Positions 8,293 through 15,809 of a DNA stretch of 64,000 nt are shown here, piece after piece. Below the pieces are notes generated by a model. The model was not told the origin of the DNA. It made no database searches and saw nothing but the letters and a program-made list of their open reading frames with translations. The stretch spans positions 1 through 64,000 of the forward strand of contig NZ_MECJ01000002.1 in NCBI RefSeq assembly GCF_014596475.1, written 5' to 3'. The position numbers and the translations under genes are program-made. This DNA is from Streptomyces sp. CBMA152 (GTDB lineage Bacteria > Actinomycetota > Actinomycetes > Streptomycetales > Streptomycetaceae). The number at the start of each line of letters is the position of its first letter. Positions within the stretch are counted from its first letter, which is position 1.

Positions 8293-9036
8293 GTGGTGCG
8301 CCTCACCGGCGAGTACGCCGTCGACGCCGAGCTGATCCGCAAGGCCGACATCTGGATCGCCACCACCGAGAAGTTCGAGGCCATCTGCCGCACCGGCTCG
8401 CTGCGCGACGCCCTCGCCGACGTCGGCTGCCTCGTCGTCGACGAGGTCCACCTGCTCGGCGACCCTGGCCGCGGCCCCATCCTGGAGGCCCTGCTCGCTC
8501 GCGTCGGCGAGGACACCGGGCAGCTGCGCGTCGTCGGCCTGTCCGCGACGGTCGCCAATGCCGACGAGGTCGCCGACTGGCTCGGCGCCCGCCTGGTGCG
8601 CACCACGTGGCGGCCCACCCGGCTGATCTGGCAGATACCCGTCCCCGCCGCGTCCACCAACAGCGACCGGGGCGCCCGCGCCGTGGCCCGCACCCGCGCC
8701 GCCGTACGCCAGGTCCGCGCCATCGCCGACGAGGGCGGCAGCGCCCTGGTGTTCTGCGGCAGCAAGCGCGGCGTGCGCATGACCGCGCTCGCCCTCGCCG
8801 AGGAGCGCGGGGCCCGTACCAAAGGCGTCGACAAGGACGACCCGGAGGTCGTCGAGCGGCTCTGCTCGCCGACGGGCGTGCGCATCCACTACCGGGACTG
8901 GCCCCACAAGCGCGAGGCGGAACAGGCGTTCCGGAACCGCGAGGCAAACGCTCTGGTGGCGACGTCCACCGTGGCGGCCGGGGTCAACCTGCCCGCGCGT
9001 GCTGTCGTCGTACGCGACACCGAGATGTGCGACCGT
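8293..9036 (+). pseudogene. DExH helicase core fragment lacking both ends
   Basis: About 248 codons read as the middle of a superfamily 2 (Ski2-like) helicase: WIATTEKFEAICR, motif II CLVVDEVHLLGDPG, motif III VVGLSATVANADEVADWLGA, then domain 2 with LVFCGSKRGVRMTA and motif V NALVATSTVAAGVNLPARA. The Walker A lysine motif upstream of TTEKFE is missing, and motif VI (QxxGRxGR) and the C-terminal domains are absent. The left edge abuts the start of the gene at 7923-8267, and the right edge changes frame into an unrelated tail near 9033. No start codon or ribosome-binding site fits. It is therefore a remnant without activity. Confidence 0.8.
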
Positions 9037-9214
9037 ATGGCTGTGGGACGGCACGGCCGTGGAGTGCCACCCGGTCGAGCGCGCCCCGGTCGAATTCCCC
9101 TACCCGCCCCCGGCACCGGACGACCCGGAACCCGGCCACCGGGGCGCGGTCGTCTTCACCCGGAGCGACCACTCGGCCACGGGCTGGCTGACTGCGTACA
9201 GCGGCTTGGACTGA
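9032..9214 (+). pseudogene. C-terminal fragment of an unidentified protein
   Basis: Immediately after the helicase fragment, in another frame, about 60 codons have good coding character: TVWLWDGTAVECHPVERAP, a Pro-rich stretch, then FTRSDHSATGWLTAYSGLD and stop. No start codon or ribosome-binding site suits a stand-alone gene, so it looks like the 3' end of a gene joined to the helicase relic by deletion. Family not recognised. Confidence 0.4.
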
Positions 9215-9247
9215 GAGCCGCCTGGGTCGGGGCAGCTCGTCGTGCCT

Positions 9248-9315
9248 GGAAGAAGCCGAGCTTCTTCACCGACGTACGACACCAGCGAGTTCTTCGGCTG
9301 CTGGCGGTACACGCC
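9248..9315 (-). pseudogene. Frameshifted 3' tail of a second aldehyde dehydrogenase
   Basis: Read on the minus strand, this short piece gives QQPKNSLVSY and, one base out of frame, VKKLGFF. The complete aldehyde dehydrogenase at 17583-19106 ends [18 protein letters not shown], and the nucleotides also align closely. The stop codon after LGFF is lost here and a single-base indel separates the two halves. It is the decayed end of a paralogous exaC-type gene whose body is gone. Confidence 0.6.
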
Positions 9316-9554
9316 CTGACCTGCTTCCGACCTGGGGCGACGGGTGGAATCTCCTGATGCGAAGTCGAGTTGGTCCGCACCTGGTCCGGACCGGTGCACC
9401 GCGCACCCGCGTCCAGGCCGCACCCGTACCGCGTTCACCGGGGCCCTGCTTGAAGCGGTGTCCCCGGCTGGAGGGGAACGCCGCACACCTCTGCTACTGC
9501 GACTGGGACCGACCATCTCTCTTCCTCGTGCACGAAAATCTATGTCGGCCGGAG

Positions 9555-9583
9555 TAGACATTGGGCAGTGCTGTGGTTATGGT
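9555..9583 (+). promoter_or_regulatory. Candidate promoter of the MerR leader transcript
   Basis: TAGACA (9555-9560) and TATGGT (9578-9583) are separated by 17 bp, a plausible vegetative promoter pair in otherwise GC-rich DNA. Transcription would begin near 9590 and give a leader of about 550 nt before the MerR-type gene. A short frame starting at 9579 (MVSLVAEIKQARQRR, 25 codons) overlaps the -10 box and is not considered translated from this promoter. Confidence 0.4.
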
Positions 9584-10081
9584 TTCTCTCGTAGCCGAGA
9601 TCAAGCAAGCCCGGCAGAGACGAACTGCCGGACAGCAGTACGCGCGGTACCCGTAGTTGCAGTGCGCAGGACGGTGCGGTGGTGGAGTTTCGAAGCCAGA
9701 GAGGTTGCAGGACGGCGACGGGGCTGACGACCGGACCGGGTGGCCCGCAGTGATCAGGGGCCACCGCAAGCAGGACCCGCAGTTGACGCGGTGGCAGTAC
9801 CGGTAGGTGCAGTACGTAGTACCCAGCAGTGAAGTCAGTGGGCGGTACTGGCAGTACGCAGTTCCGCCCAGCAAGATCAGAGGGAAAGAACGGAGGAGCC
9901 AGACGCCATCAGGATCGCCCGGGTCGAAGTTTTGGGCCCGGGTACCGCAGGACATCGATAGTGAGGTGGTCTCCGGTCAAGCAACCGCGATCCCCGCAAC
10001 CGCCGCTTATCCCCCCGGTGGCGGTGCGGACACAGTAGGTCGGCGCAGTATCAGGCCGGCAGATGGTGTAGCAGTTCCTTC
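9584..10081 (+). other. Long repeat-rich leader region upstream of the MerR-type gene
   Basis: About 500 bp without a convincing gene. It contains four copies of GCAGTAC (near 9635, 9794, 9809, 9851), a 13-bp palindrome GTACTG-G-CAGTAC (9845-9857) and many related CAGTA/GTACC words. Reading frames across it on either strand have atypical composition (Tyr/Cys-rich on the minus strand). It may be a structured untranslated RNA or an array of regulator sites. Confidence 0.4.
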
Positions 10082-10113
10082 GGGGCCCTGGTGCCATATG
10101 GCACCAGGGCCCC
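10082..10113. promoter_or_regulatory. Perfect 32-bp palindrome upstream of the MerR-type gene
   Basis: Each arm reads GGGGCCCTGGTGCCAT and its exact complement follows with no loop. It ends 26 bp before the MerR-type ATG. It could be an operator for the dimeric regulator encoded just downstream, or an RNA hairpin in the leader that acts as an attenuator. Symmetry is perfect over 16 bp per arm. Confidence 0.7.
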
Positions 10114-10139
10114 TCAACGCGTTCCACAGAGAGGTGCAA

Positions 10140-10475
10140 ATGACAGCAGGCGACTCCAACAGTCGGCTCGATGACGACGACTACCCCGCCTACACCATGG
10201 GCCGGGCCGCCGAGATGCTCGGCACCAGCCAGGGTTTCCTCCGCGCCATCGGCGAAGCCCGCCTCATCACCCCGCTGCGCTCCGAGGGCGGCCACCGCCG
10301 CTACTCCCGCTACCAGCTTCGCATCGCCGCCCGCGCCCGCGAACTCGTCGACCAGGGCACCCCCATCGAAGCGGCGTGCCGCATCGTCATTCTCGAAGAC
10401 CAGCTCGAAGAAGCCCAGCGCCTCAACGCCGAATACCGCCGCGCCGGCGAAGCGGCGGACCCGCCCGTGGAGTGA
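10140..10475 (+). CDS. MerR-type DNA-binding protein (111 aa)
   Basis: A small regulator starting ATG at 10140 behind GAGGTG. Residues about 17-60 form a MerR-type winged helix: YTMGRAAEMLGTSQGFLRA, then a wing with GGHRRYSRYQL. A helical tail (AACRIVILEDQLEEAQRLNAEYRRA) would form the dimerisation coiled coil. It is half the length of metal-sensing MerR proteins and has no effector domain or cysteine cluster, so it is closer to BldC/small MerR proteins. A perfect palindrome and a long leader precede it, suggesting autoregulation. The target genes are not evident; cold-shock genes follow about 1 kb downstream. Confidence 0.88.
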   Translation: MTAGDSNSRLDDDDYPAYTMGRAAEMLGTSQGFLRAIGEARLITPLRSEGGHRRYSRYQLRIAARARELVDQGTPIEAACRIVILEDQLEEAQRLNAEYRRAGEAADPPVE

Positions 10476-10604
10476 GGCAACGAACCTGCCGGGTGTCGGC
10501 GGTCCCGCACGCGTATGCCCGGGTGTGACACAGAGGCGCAGAGGCATCTCCCACGGCGCCAGGGTGCAGACATCAACCGCACCGCCCGCGCTCCACGTTC
10601 AGCC

Positions 10605-11126
10605 ATGACCGCTCCGGCGCGACCGACCTTCGTGCCCTCGCCCGCCGCCGCGTCCAGCCAGGGAACCTGGCCAGGGTTGCTGGCGCCGGGCGGGTGGATC
10701 CAACTGGTAGGGATCCTCGGCCGGGGCCCCTGGCAGTATGAGCTTGTGGAGACTGTCGACAACTCGGGTGCCCCCCTCCGGCTGCTGTTGGGCCGTGAGG
10801 TGAGTGACGTCTGTTTCGTGCGGGACTACGTCGAGCTGCACTTCGACGGACCGGTCCTGCGGGCGCTGAGCGATCCCTTCGGGTTGTACGGCTGCCTCGG
10901 GTGGCGCTTTCCTGCGCGGGGGGCGCCGGCGATCATGCGCTACTACGTCGGCAAGACCGTCGACGGCTATGAACTGGATCCGGACTGGATGCTTGCCGTG
11001 GACTTCGGCGAACACCGATTCGCCATCCCGCTGGACCGGGCTTCGCGCGTGGGCCCCGAGGCGGCCCACCTGATCGGCGTCGATGAGAGAGGCCAGACTG
11101 ACGCGACAGCGATGTGGGTCTGGTAG
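10605..11126 (+). CDS. Conserved-looking hypothetical protein (173 aa)
   Basis: A soluble protein with good coding character from about residue 45 on: VETVDNSGAPLRLLLGREV, VELHFDGPVLRALSDP, GWRFPARGAPAIMRYYVGK and a Trp-rich end (ATAMWVW). Beta-rich periodicity suggests a small barrel or sandwich. The start is uncertain: ATG 10605 is chosen, but a GTG near 10746 would give a shorter protein beginning at VETVDNSG and the intervening part is Pro/Ala-rich. No strong ribosome-binding site is seen at either. Function unknown. Confidence 0.55.
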   Translation: MTAPARPTFVPSPAAASSQGTWPGLLAPGGWIQLVGILGRGPWQYELVETVDNSGAPLRLLLGREVSDVCFVRDYVELHFDGPVLRALSDPFGLYGCLGWRFPARGAPAIMRYYVGKTVDGYELDPDWMLAVDFGEHRFAIPLDRASRVGPEAAHLIGVDERGQTDATAMWVW

Positions 11127-11518
11127 CCGGGGCGGATCCCGCACGGAGTACGCCCTCCAGTTCGCCCGACCCCTGCCCGCCACCGTCGACGCGCGTCACG
11201 ACACCGAGCTCCCAGGGACATTGCGCCTCGCATGAATAAATATCTGCGCCCGCGAAGTGAGAGTTTGACGGACCGCGCGATCAGGGTTTTTGGCGCAATG
11301 ACCGAGGGTGAATTATTCAGCGCACACAAACCGTTGCGGCATGCTACTGTCGATCTCAGTTGCAGTTGTGGTTCCCAAAACTTCAAGCTCTCCGATCCGG
11401 TTTCCACCGGCGGGAGTGCTTATGTATTTCCGGTCATTTTCCGGGCGGGGCAATCATCGCGGCGACACGGTGTCCGCACAGTGTGGATCCCGATGCACTG
11501 CCCCAAAGGAGATATGAC
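11127..11518 (+). other. Long 5' untranslated region of the cold-shock gene
   Basis: This 392-bp stretch lacks a supported gene and is clearly richer in A/T than its surroundings (for example AATAAATATC and GAATTATTCAG). It ends in the strong ribosome-binding sequence AAAGGAG before the cold-shock ATG. A long, structured leader is usual for cold-shock genes and would allow temperature control of translation. The transcription start cannot be fixed by eye. Confidence 0.45.
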
Positions 11519-11722
11519 ATGGCTGCTGGTACCGTGAAGTGGTTCAACGCGGAAAAGGGCTTCGGCTTCATCGAGCAGGACGGTGGCGGTCCGGACGTGT
11601 TCGCCCACTACTCGAACATCGCCGCCCAGGGTTTCCGTGAGCTCCAGGAAGGCCAGAAGGTCACCTTCGACATCGCGCAGGGCCAGAAGGGCCCGACGGC
11701 CGAGAACATCGTTCCGGCCTGA
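11519..11722 (+). CDS. Cold-shock protein (CspA/SC7.0 family)
   Basis: A 67-residue single cold-shock domain that binds single-stranded RNA/DNA and melts RNA secondary structure. It contains both RNP motifs: KGFGFIEQ (RNP1) and DVFAHYSNI (RNP2), with the usual start [15 protein letters not shown] and end TAENIVPA. Length is exactly that of Streptomyces SC7.0/ScoF proteins. The ribosome-binding site AAAGGAG is 7 bp upstream of ATG. A strong hairpin terminator follows, so it is transcribed alone, although a DEAD-box helicase working on the same process follows about 350 bp later. Confidence 0.97.
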   Translation: MAAGTVKWFNAEKGFGFIEQDGGGPDVFAHYSNIAAQGFRELQEGQKVTFDIAQGQKGPTAENIVPA

Positions 11723-11739
11723 CGCTGACGCGTACTTTG

Positions 11740-11779
11740 TAGCTGGGGCCCGCATCCTTCGGGGTGCGGGCCCCAGCTA
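11740..11779 (+). terminator. Intrinsic terminator of the cold-shock gene
   Basis: An 18-bp stem (left arm TAGCTGGGGCCCGCATCC) closes a TTCG loop; only one position is a G-U wobble. It lies 18 bp after the cold-shock stop codon. As often in Streptomyces there is no long T tract. Confidence 0.85.
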
Positions 11780-12074
11780 TACGCATTTTCACGCGCTCGT
11801 TTCACCTGCGAGAGCGCACGGCTCGGAGAAATCCGCAGTCCCACCACACGCGGATCCTGCGTCAGGGATGCAGGAGCCAACCAGAAGCGCTGCACGCGGC
11901 CGACGCCCGGATTCCACATCCTCATCACGCCGCCCCTTTTCAGTGACCGCGCCCGCGTGAGTTTTCCGCCAGCAGCATTCGCTTTCTTTTTCCACTGGTT
12001 CATACCTGTGATTGCCCGCGCCGCTCATCGCTGCGGGAATTCCTTGATATGTGCCACATTGAGGAAGGTTCCGT

Positions 12075-13568
12075 ATGAACCGCACACGTATGAACGACCG
12101 CTCCGCCCGCCCCCGTACCGGCGGTGCCGACGCTGGAAAGGGCGGTAGCCGCTTCGGCTCGCAGGCGCCGCGCCGCTCCGGCGGATCGGCCCGTTCCGGT
12201 GGCTACGGCCGCCGACCCGCCGCAGTGCAGGGCGAGTTCGCACTTCCCAAGACGATCACCCCCTCGCTGCCTGCGGTCGAGGGCTTCGCCGATCTCGACA
12301 TGCCCGAGCAGCTGCTGGCCGAACTCGGTCGGCAGGGCGTGACGGTACCGTTCCCGATCCAGGGAGCGACGCTGCCGAACTCCCTGGCGGGTCGCGACGT
12401 TCTGGGCCGTGGGCGCACCGGTTCCGGCAAGACCCTTGCCTTCGGCCTCGCCCTGCTCGCCCGTACGGCAGGAAAGCGTGCCGATTCCAAGCAGCCGCTG
12501 GCCCTGGTCCTCGTCCCCACCCGGGAACTGGCCCAGCAGGTCACCGACGCGCTCACCCCGTACGCCCGCTCCCTGAAGCTGCGCCTGGCCACGGTCGTCG
12601 GCGGTATGTCGATCGGCCGCCAGGCCGGTGCGCTGCGCTCCGGCGCCGAGGTCGTCGTGGCCACCCCGGGTCGGCTCAAGGACCTCATCGACCGCGGCGA
12701 CTGCCGCCTGGACCAGGTCGACATCACCGTCCTGGACGAGGCCGACCAGATGGCGGACATGGGCTTCATGCCGCAGGTCACCGGGCTCCTCGACCAGGTG
12801 CGCACGGACGGTCAGCGGATGCTGTTCTCGGCCACCCTGGACCGCAACGTCGATCTCCTGGTGCGCCGTTATCTGACCGACCCGGTCGTGCATTCGGTCG
12901 ACCCGTCGGCCGGTGCGGTCACCACGATGGAGCACCACGTCCTGCACGTCCACGGTGCCGACAAGCACGCCGCCACGACCGAGATCGCGGCCCGTGACGG
13001 CCGGGTGATCATGTTCCTGGACACCAAGCACGCCGTCGACCAGCTCACCAAGCACCTGCTCCAGAGCGGTGTGCGGGCGGCCGCTCTGCATGGCGGCAAG
13101 TCCCAGCCGCAGCGCACCCGCACCCTGGCGCAGTTCAAGACGGGGCACGTCAGCGTCCTGGTGGCGACCAATGTCGCGGCGCGCGGCATCCACGTCGACA
13201 ACCTCGACCTCGTGGTGAACGTCGACCCGCCGACCGACCACAAGGACTACCTGCACCGCGGCGGCCGCACCGCCCGCGCCGGTGAGTCCGGCAGCGTCGT
13301 CACCCTCGTCCTGCCCAACCAGCGACGTGAGATGAGCCGCCTGATGATGGCCGCCGGGATCACCCCGACGATCACCCAGGTCCGCTCCGGCGAGGCCGAG
13401 CTGAGCCGCATCACCGGCGCCCAGGCCCCTTCTGGGGTTCCGGTGGTCATCACCGCACCGGTGGTCGAACGCCCCAAGCGCAGCGCCTCCTCCCGGGGCC
13501 GACGCCGCCCCTCTTCGGCAACCCGGCGCGCCTCCGCCCACCGCTCCGGCATCAGCGCGGCGGCCTAG
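12075..13568 (+). CDS. DEAD-box RNA helicase
   Basis: A 497-residue ATP-dependent RNA helicase. After a basic, Gly/Arg-rich N-terminal tail (1-55) come the Q motif region (FPIQGATLP), motif I GRTGSGKT, PTREL, GG, TPGR, motif II DEAD (VLDEADQM), SAT, then domain 2 with DTKHAVDQL, VLVATNVAARGIH and motif VI HRGGRTARAG. A second basic tail (RGRRRPSSATRR) closes it. Such enzymes unwind mRNA structures during cold stress and ribosome or RNA turnover. Position directly after a cold-shock gene matches the SCO5920/SCO5921-type arrangement. The ribosome-binding site is AGGAAGG. The roughly 300 bp upstream hold no gene and are likely leader. Confidence 0.96.
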   Translation: MNRTRMNDRSARPRTGGADAGKGGSRFGSQAPRRSGGSARSGGYGRRPAAVQGEFALPKTITPSLPAVEGFADLDMPEQLLAELGRQGVTVPFPIQGATLPNSLAGRDVLGRGRTGSGKTLAFGLALLARTAGKRADSKQPLALVLVPTRELAQQVTDALTPYARSLKLRLATVVGGMSIGRQAGALRSGAEVVVATPGRLKDLIDRGDCRLDQVDITVLDEADQMADMGFMPQVTGLLDQVRTDGQRMLFSATLDRNVDLLVRRYLTDPVVHSVDPSAGAVTTMEHHVLHVHGADKHAATTEIAARDGRVIMFLDTKHAVDQLTKHLLQSGVRAAALHGGKSQPQRTRTLAQFKTGHVSVLVATNVAARGIHVDNLDLVVNVDPPTDHKDYLHRGGRTARAGESGSVVTLVLPNQRREMSRLMMAAGITPTITQVRSGEAELSRITGAQAPSGVPVVITAPVVERPKRSASSRGRRRPSSATRRASAHRSGISAAA

Positions 13569-13615
13569 AGCCTTCGTGATCGACAAGCTGACCCGTTCTC
13601 TGCAGGAGGTACCTC

Positions 13616-14017
13616 TTGACGCTGGTCCAGATGCAGCCCCGTCCGGCAGTCGCCGATCCCGTGCACAGGGCGATGGCCGAGGTCATCGACGCGGCCGGAC
13701 CGCAGGTCAGTGACGACATGAGTGTCGAGGTGGCACTGGCCGTCCTGGCCGCCGCTCGCACGGGTCGGCTGGTCGTCTGTGACCAGGACGGCCAGTGCAC
13801 CGGCCTGGTCACCCAGGCCGACCTCGCCGCTGTCCGCGACAGCTCCGGCTACACGGACCGCGTCCGCCTGCGTGACATCCTCGGCGGCCACGGATCCGCC
13901 GCACCCGTGACCACTTCTGCTGAAGCCGGCCACGCGACGCGCTCCCTCCGGTTCGGTGCCCTGCCGGCAGTCGACGAACCAGGCGGCGCCCGGGGCCTCC
14001 TCGCCCTCTCCCGCTGA
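13616..14017 (+). CDS. CBS-domain protein
   Basis: A 133-residue protein with a TTG start behind GGAGGT. It comprises a CBS pair core: residues 30-75 (MSVEVALAVLAAARTGRLVVCDQDGQCTGLVTQADL) have the motif order of a CBS repeat, and the second repeat (DRVRLRDIL...ALPAVDEPG) is degenerate. CBS modules bind adenosine nucleotides or other ligands. It lies 47 bp after the helicase and before the SCO5918-like gene, probably one transcript. A role in sensing energy state for the helicase operon is only an inference. Confidence 0.8.
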   Translation: MTLVQMQPRPAVADPVHRAMAEVIDAAGPQVSDDMSVEVALAVLAAARTGRLVVCDQDGQCTGLVTQADLAAVRDSSGYTDRVRLRDILGGHGSAAPVTTSAEAGHATRSLRFGALPAVDEPGGARGLLALSR

Positions 14018-14070
14018 ACCGCCGTACGGCAGGTCCGTGTCCGTTCCCCCTCTTCTCCCTGTGAGGCCAC

Positions 14071-14379
14071 ATGCGCTGCGTCATCGCCCGCTTCCCCTTC
14101 GAGCTCACCAAGAGCGGCGTGCTGGAATCGATGAAGGGCATCAAGCCCGAACCGGACACCGGCGAATCCGTGACCATCGGCCGTCGCCACTACCCCGTCA
14201 AGCAGGTCGGCCAGGTCATCACGCGTCAGGACCGCCGTGACTTCACCGCCGCCGAAGTCCTCCGGGCCATGACTCAGCTCGGTTTCACCTGCCGCACCGT
14301 TCCCACGGCCGCACCCGTGCGCACCCTCAGCCCGATGCAGCATGCTTCCGCGATGCTCGGCACCCCTGTGTCCGTCTGA
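14071..14379 (+). CDS. SCO5918-family small protein
   Basis: A 102-residue protein beginning MRCVIARFPFELTKSGVLES and containing IGRRHYPVKQVGQVITRQDRR and FTAAEVLRAMTQLGFTC. It matches my memory of the small SCO5918-type family found next to a DEAD-box helicase and cold-shock gene in Streptomyces; the match was not checked against a database. It is likely cytosolic, with basic patches suggesting RNA binding, but function is unknown. It is the last gene of the plus-strand set, ending 22 bp before a very stable terminator. Confidence 0.75.
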   Translation: MRCVIARFPFELTKSGVLESMKGIKPEPDTGESVTIGRRHYPVKQVGQVITRQDRRDFTAAEVLRAMTQLGFTCRTVPTAAPVRTLSPMQHASAMLGTPVSV

Positions 14380-14401
14380 CCGAGGGAACAGGCGCGAGCC
14401 G

Positions 14402-14467
14402 ACACGTGAACAGCAGGGTGGCTCCGGCCGGCACGCGCCGGCCGGAGCCACCCTGCTGTTCACGTGT
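14402..14467. terminator. Bidirectional terminator, 31-bp perfect stem
   Basis: Two perfectly complementary 31-base arms (14402-14432 and 14437-14467) flank the loop ACGC. The stem sits between the convergent SCO5918-like gene and rheA and would stop transcription from both sides. The unusual length and perfection exceed what termination alone needs. Confidence 0.9.
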
Positions 14468-14503
14468 TCCCGCCGCAGTGCGTGTCGGCAGGCGGTGTAC
14501 CGG

Positions 14504-15154
14504 TCAGCCGGGGGTGCCGTCTGTCGTCGTGGTGGGGTTGGCCAGGGCGTCGAGCCGGGCGGCGAGGTCGGGGTGGCCGGTCGCCAGATGGGGGCGCGCG
14601 GCGTTCAGGGGGCTGATGAGGGCTGCGGGGTCGTCCTGGCCGAGGGCCGCATCGAGCTGTCTGAGCGGGGTGCGGGCCGCGGGGGGCAAATCGGTGAGGG
14701 CCGTGATCTGGCCGGCGAGACGGCGCAGATCGGCGGCGTTGTCCCGGGCCCAGGCGGCGGCGGTGCGCACGGCGGCACGACGCTCGCGCGTGGCCTGGAC
14801 CCGCTCTTCTCCCGTACTCCCCGCGAGGCCGGGGCGGTTGCGCAGATAGCGCCTCTCCGCTGCCTGGCGGCTGGCGACGCCGAGAGGCTGGGCGAGATCG
14901 GCCCAGCTGGCTCCCGCGTGGCGGGCTGTCTCGATCAGGCCGGTCTCCCATCCGGCGAGCTGCTCGCGGACCTGTCGCAGCAGCAGCAAAGAGGCCAGAG
15001 CCTGCTCCGGGCCCACGTCGGGCGCGTCGAGGGACTCGTTCTGGGCGTCGCGCAGGGCGTCGTCTATGGCGCGAAGAGCCGTGGCGGCGGCGAGGAACGA
15101 AGCCGGGCCCTGGGCGTCCGTGCTGGACGAGGCGGGGCGTTGGGCTGCCGGCAT
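14504..15154 (-). CDS. rheA: Transcriptional regulator of hsp18 (RheA type)
   Basis: A 216-residue protein divergent from hsp18. It is predicted to repress the small heat-shock gene and release it on heating, as RheA does in Streptomyces albus. The central part contains a helix-turn-helix-like segment (HAGASWADLAQPLGVASRQAAERRYL). The remainder is Ala/Leu/Arg-rich helix. ATG 15154 is chosen because GGGAGG lies 5 bp upstream; a GTG two codons earlier overlaps that site. The shared intergenic region carries two copies of the RheA operator. It converges on the 31-bp terminator at its 3' end. Confidence 0.85.
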   Translation of the reverse strand: MPAAQRPASSSTDAQGPASFLAAATALRAIDDALRDAQNESLDAPDVGPEQALASLLLLRQVREQLAGWETGLIETARHAGASWADLAQPLGVASRQAAERRYLRNRPGLAGSTGEERVQATRERRAAVRTAAAWARDNAADLRRLAGQITALTDLPPAARTPLRQLDAALGQDDPAALISPLNAARPHLATGHPDLAARLDALANPTTTTDGTPG

Positions 15155-15171
15155 GGGCACCTCCCTCGGGT

Positions 15172-15216
15172 TGTCATCCTGCTGATGACATCTTGTTTGT
15201 CATCCAATGGATGACA
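15172..15216. promoter_or_regulatory. Two RheA operators between rheA and hsp18
   Basis: TGTCATC-N5-GATGACA occurs at 15172-15190 and again at 15198-15216. Centres are 26 bp apart, about 2.5 helical turns. This is the inverted repeat known from the Streptomyces albus hsp18 promoter. The pair sits 17 bp upstream of rheA and 65 bp upstream of hsp18, so it can control both directions. Confidence 0.9.
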
Positions 15217-15281
15217 TGCTACAACGGTTTCTGTGAGGCGCATTGGCAGCAACTGCCCTGATCTCCTGGAGGTGTTTCACG

Positions 15282-15713
15282 ATGTTGATGCGCACCGACC
15301 CCTTCCGTGAGCTCGACCGGCTGGCCCAGCAGCTGATGGGCCCGGGCACCTGGTCGAAGCCGGCCGCGATGGCGATGGATGCCTACCGCGAGGGTGACGA
15401 GTACGTGGTGGCCTTCGACCTCCCCGGCGTCACCGCGGAGGCGATCGACATCGACGTCGAACGCAACATGCTGACCGTCAAGGCCGAGCGCCGCCCCGCC
15501 GTGAAGTCCGACCACGTCCAGATGGAACTCTCCGAGCGGCCGCTGGGTGTGTTCTCCCGCCAGATCGTGCTGGCCGACACCCTGGACACCGAGCACATCC
15601 AGGCCGACTACGACGCCGGGGTGCTGACCCTGCGCATCCCGATCGCCGAGCGAGCCAAGCCCCGCAAGATCACCATCGGCGGGGAATCCGTCCGCAAGGA
15701 GATCTCCGGCTGA
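15282..15713 (+). CDS. hsp18: Small heat-shock protein Hsp18 (Hsp20 family)
   Basis: A 143-residue alpha-crystallin-type chaperone that holds unfolding proteins as an oligomer. It starts [17 protein letters not shown] behind GGAGG. The alpha-crystallin domain spans about 38-130 ([17 protein letters not shown], then [18 protein letters not shown]), with the consensus [16 protein letters not shown] and the C-terminal I-x-I-type end KPRKITIGG. Divergent rheA and two operators upstream show heat-inducible control. Two DUF2267 genes follow on the same strand. Confidence 0.97.
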   Translation: MLMRTDPFRELDRLAQQLMGPGTWSKPAAMAMDAYREGDEYVVAFDLPGVTAEAIDIDVERNMLTVKAERRPAVKSDHVQMELSERPLGVFSRQIVLADTLDTEHIQADYDAGVLTLRIPIAERAKPRKITIGGESVRKEISG

Positions 15714-15809
15714 GCCGGACGGTCACCAGCGGTGACGGAGGACGGGCACAGGGTTCGCCCTCGCCCGTCCTCCACAGCCCCCGGAAACCGCACGAGGGAG
15801 GCGGCGGAC

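Noticed and set aside
9579..9656. 25-codon ORF starting MVSLVAEIKQARQ
   Set aside because: Its ATG overlaps the likely -10 box and it has no ribosome-binding site, so translation is unlikely.
9494..9955. Minus-strand frame of 153 codons rich in Tyr and Cys
   Set aside because: Composition and codon usage are unlike neighbouring genes, and it reads through the GCAGTAC repeat region; no ribosome-binding site.
12000..13586. Long minus-strand frame opposite the DEAD-box helicase
   Set aside because: Shadow frame caused by high GC at third positions; the sense strand has complete helicase motifs.
14406..14463. Two identical short frames starting MNSRVAPAG on opposite strands
   Set aside because: They are the two arms of the perfect terminator stem, not genes.
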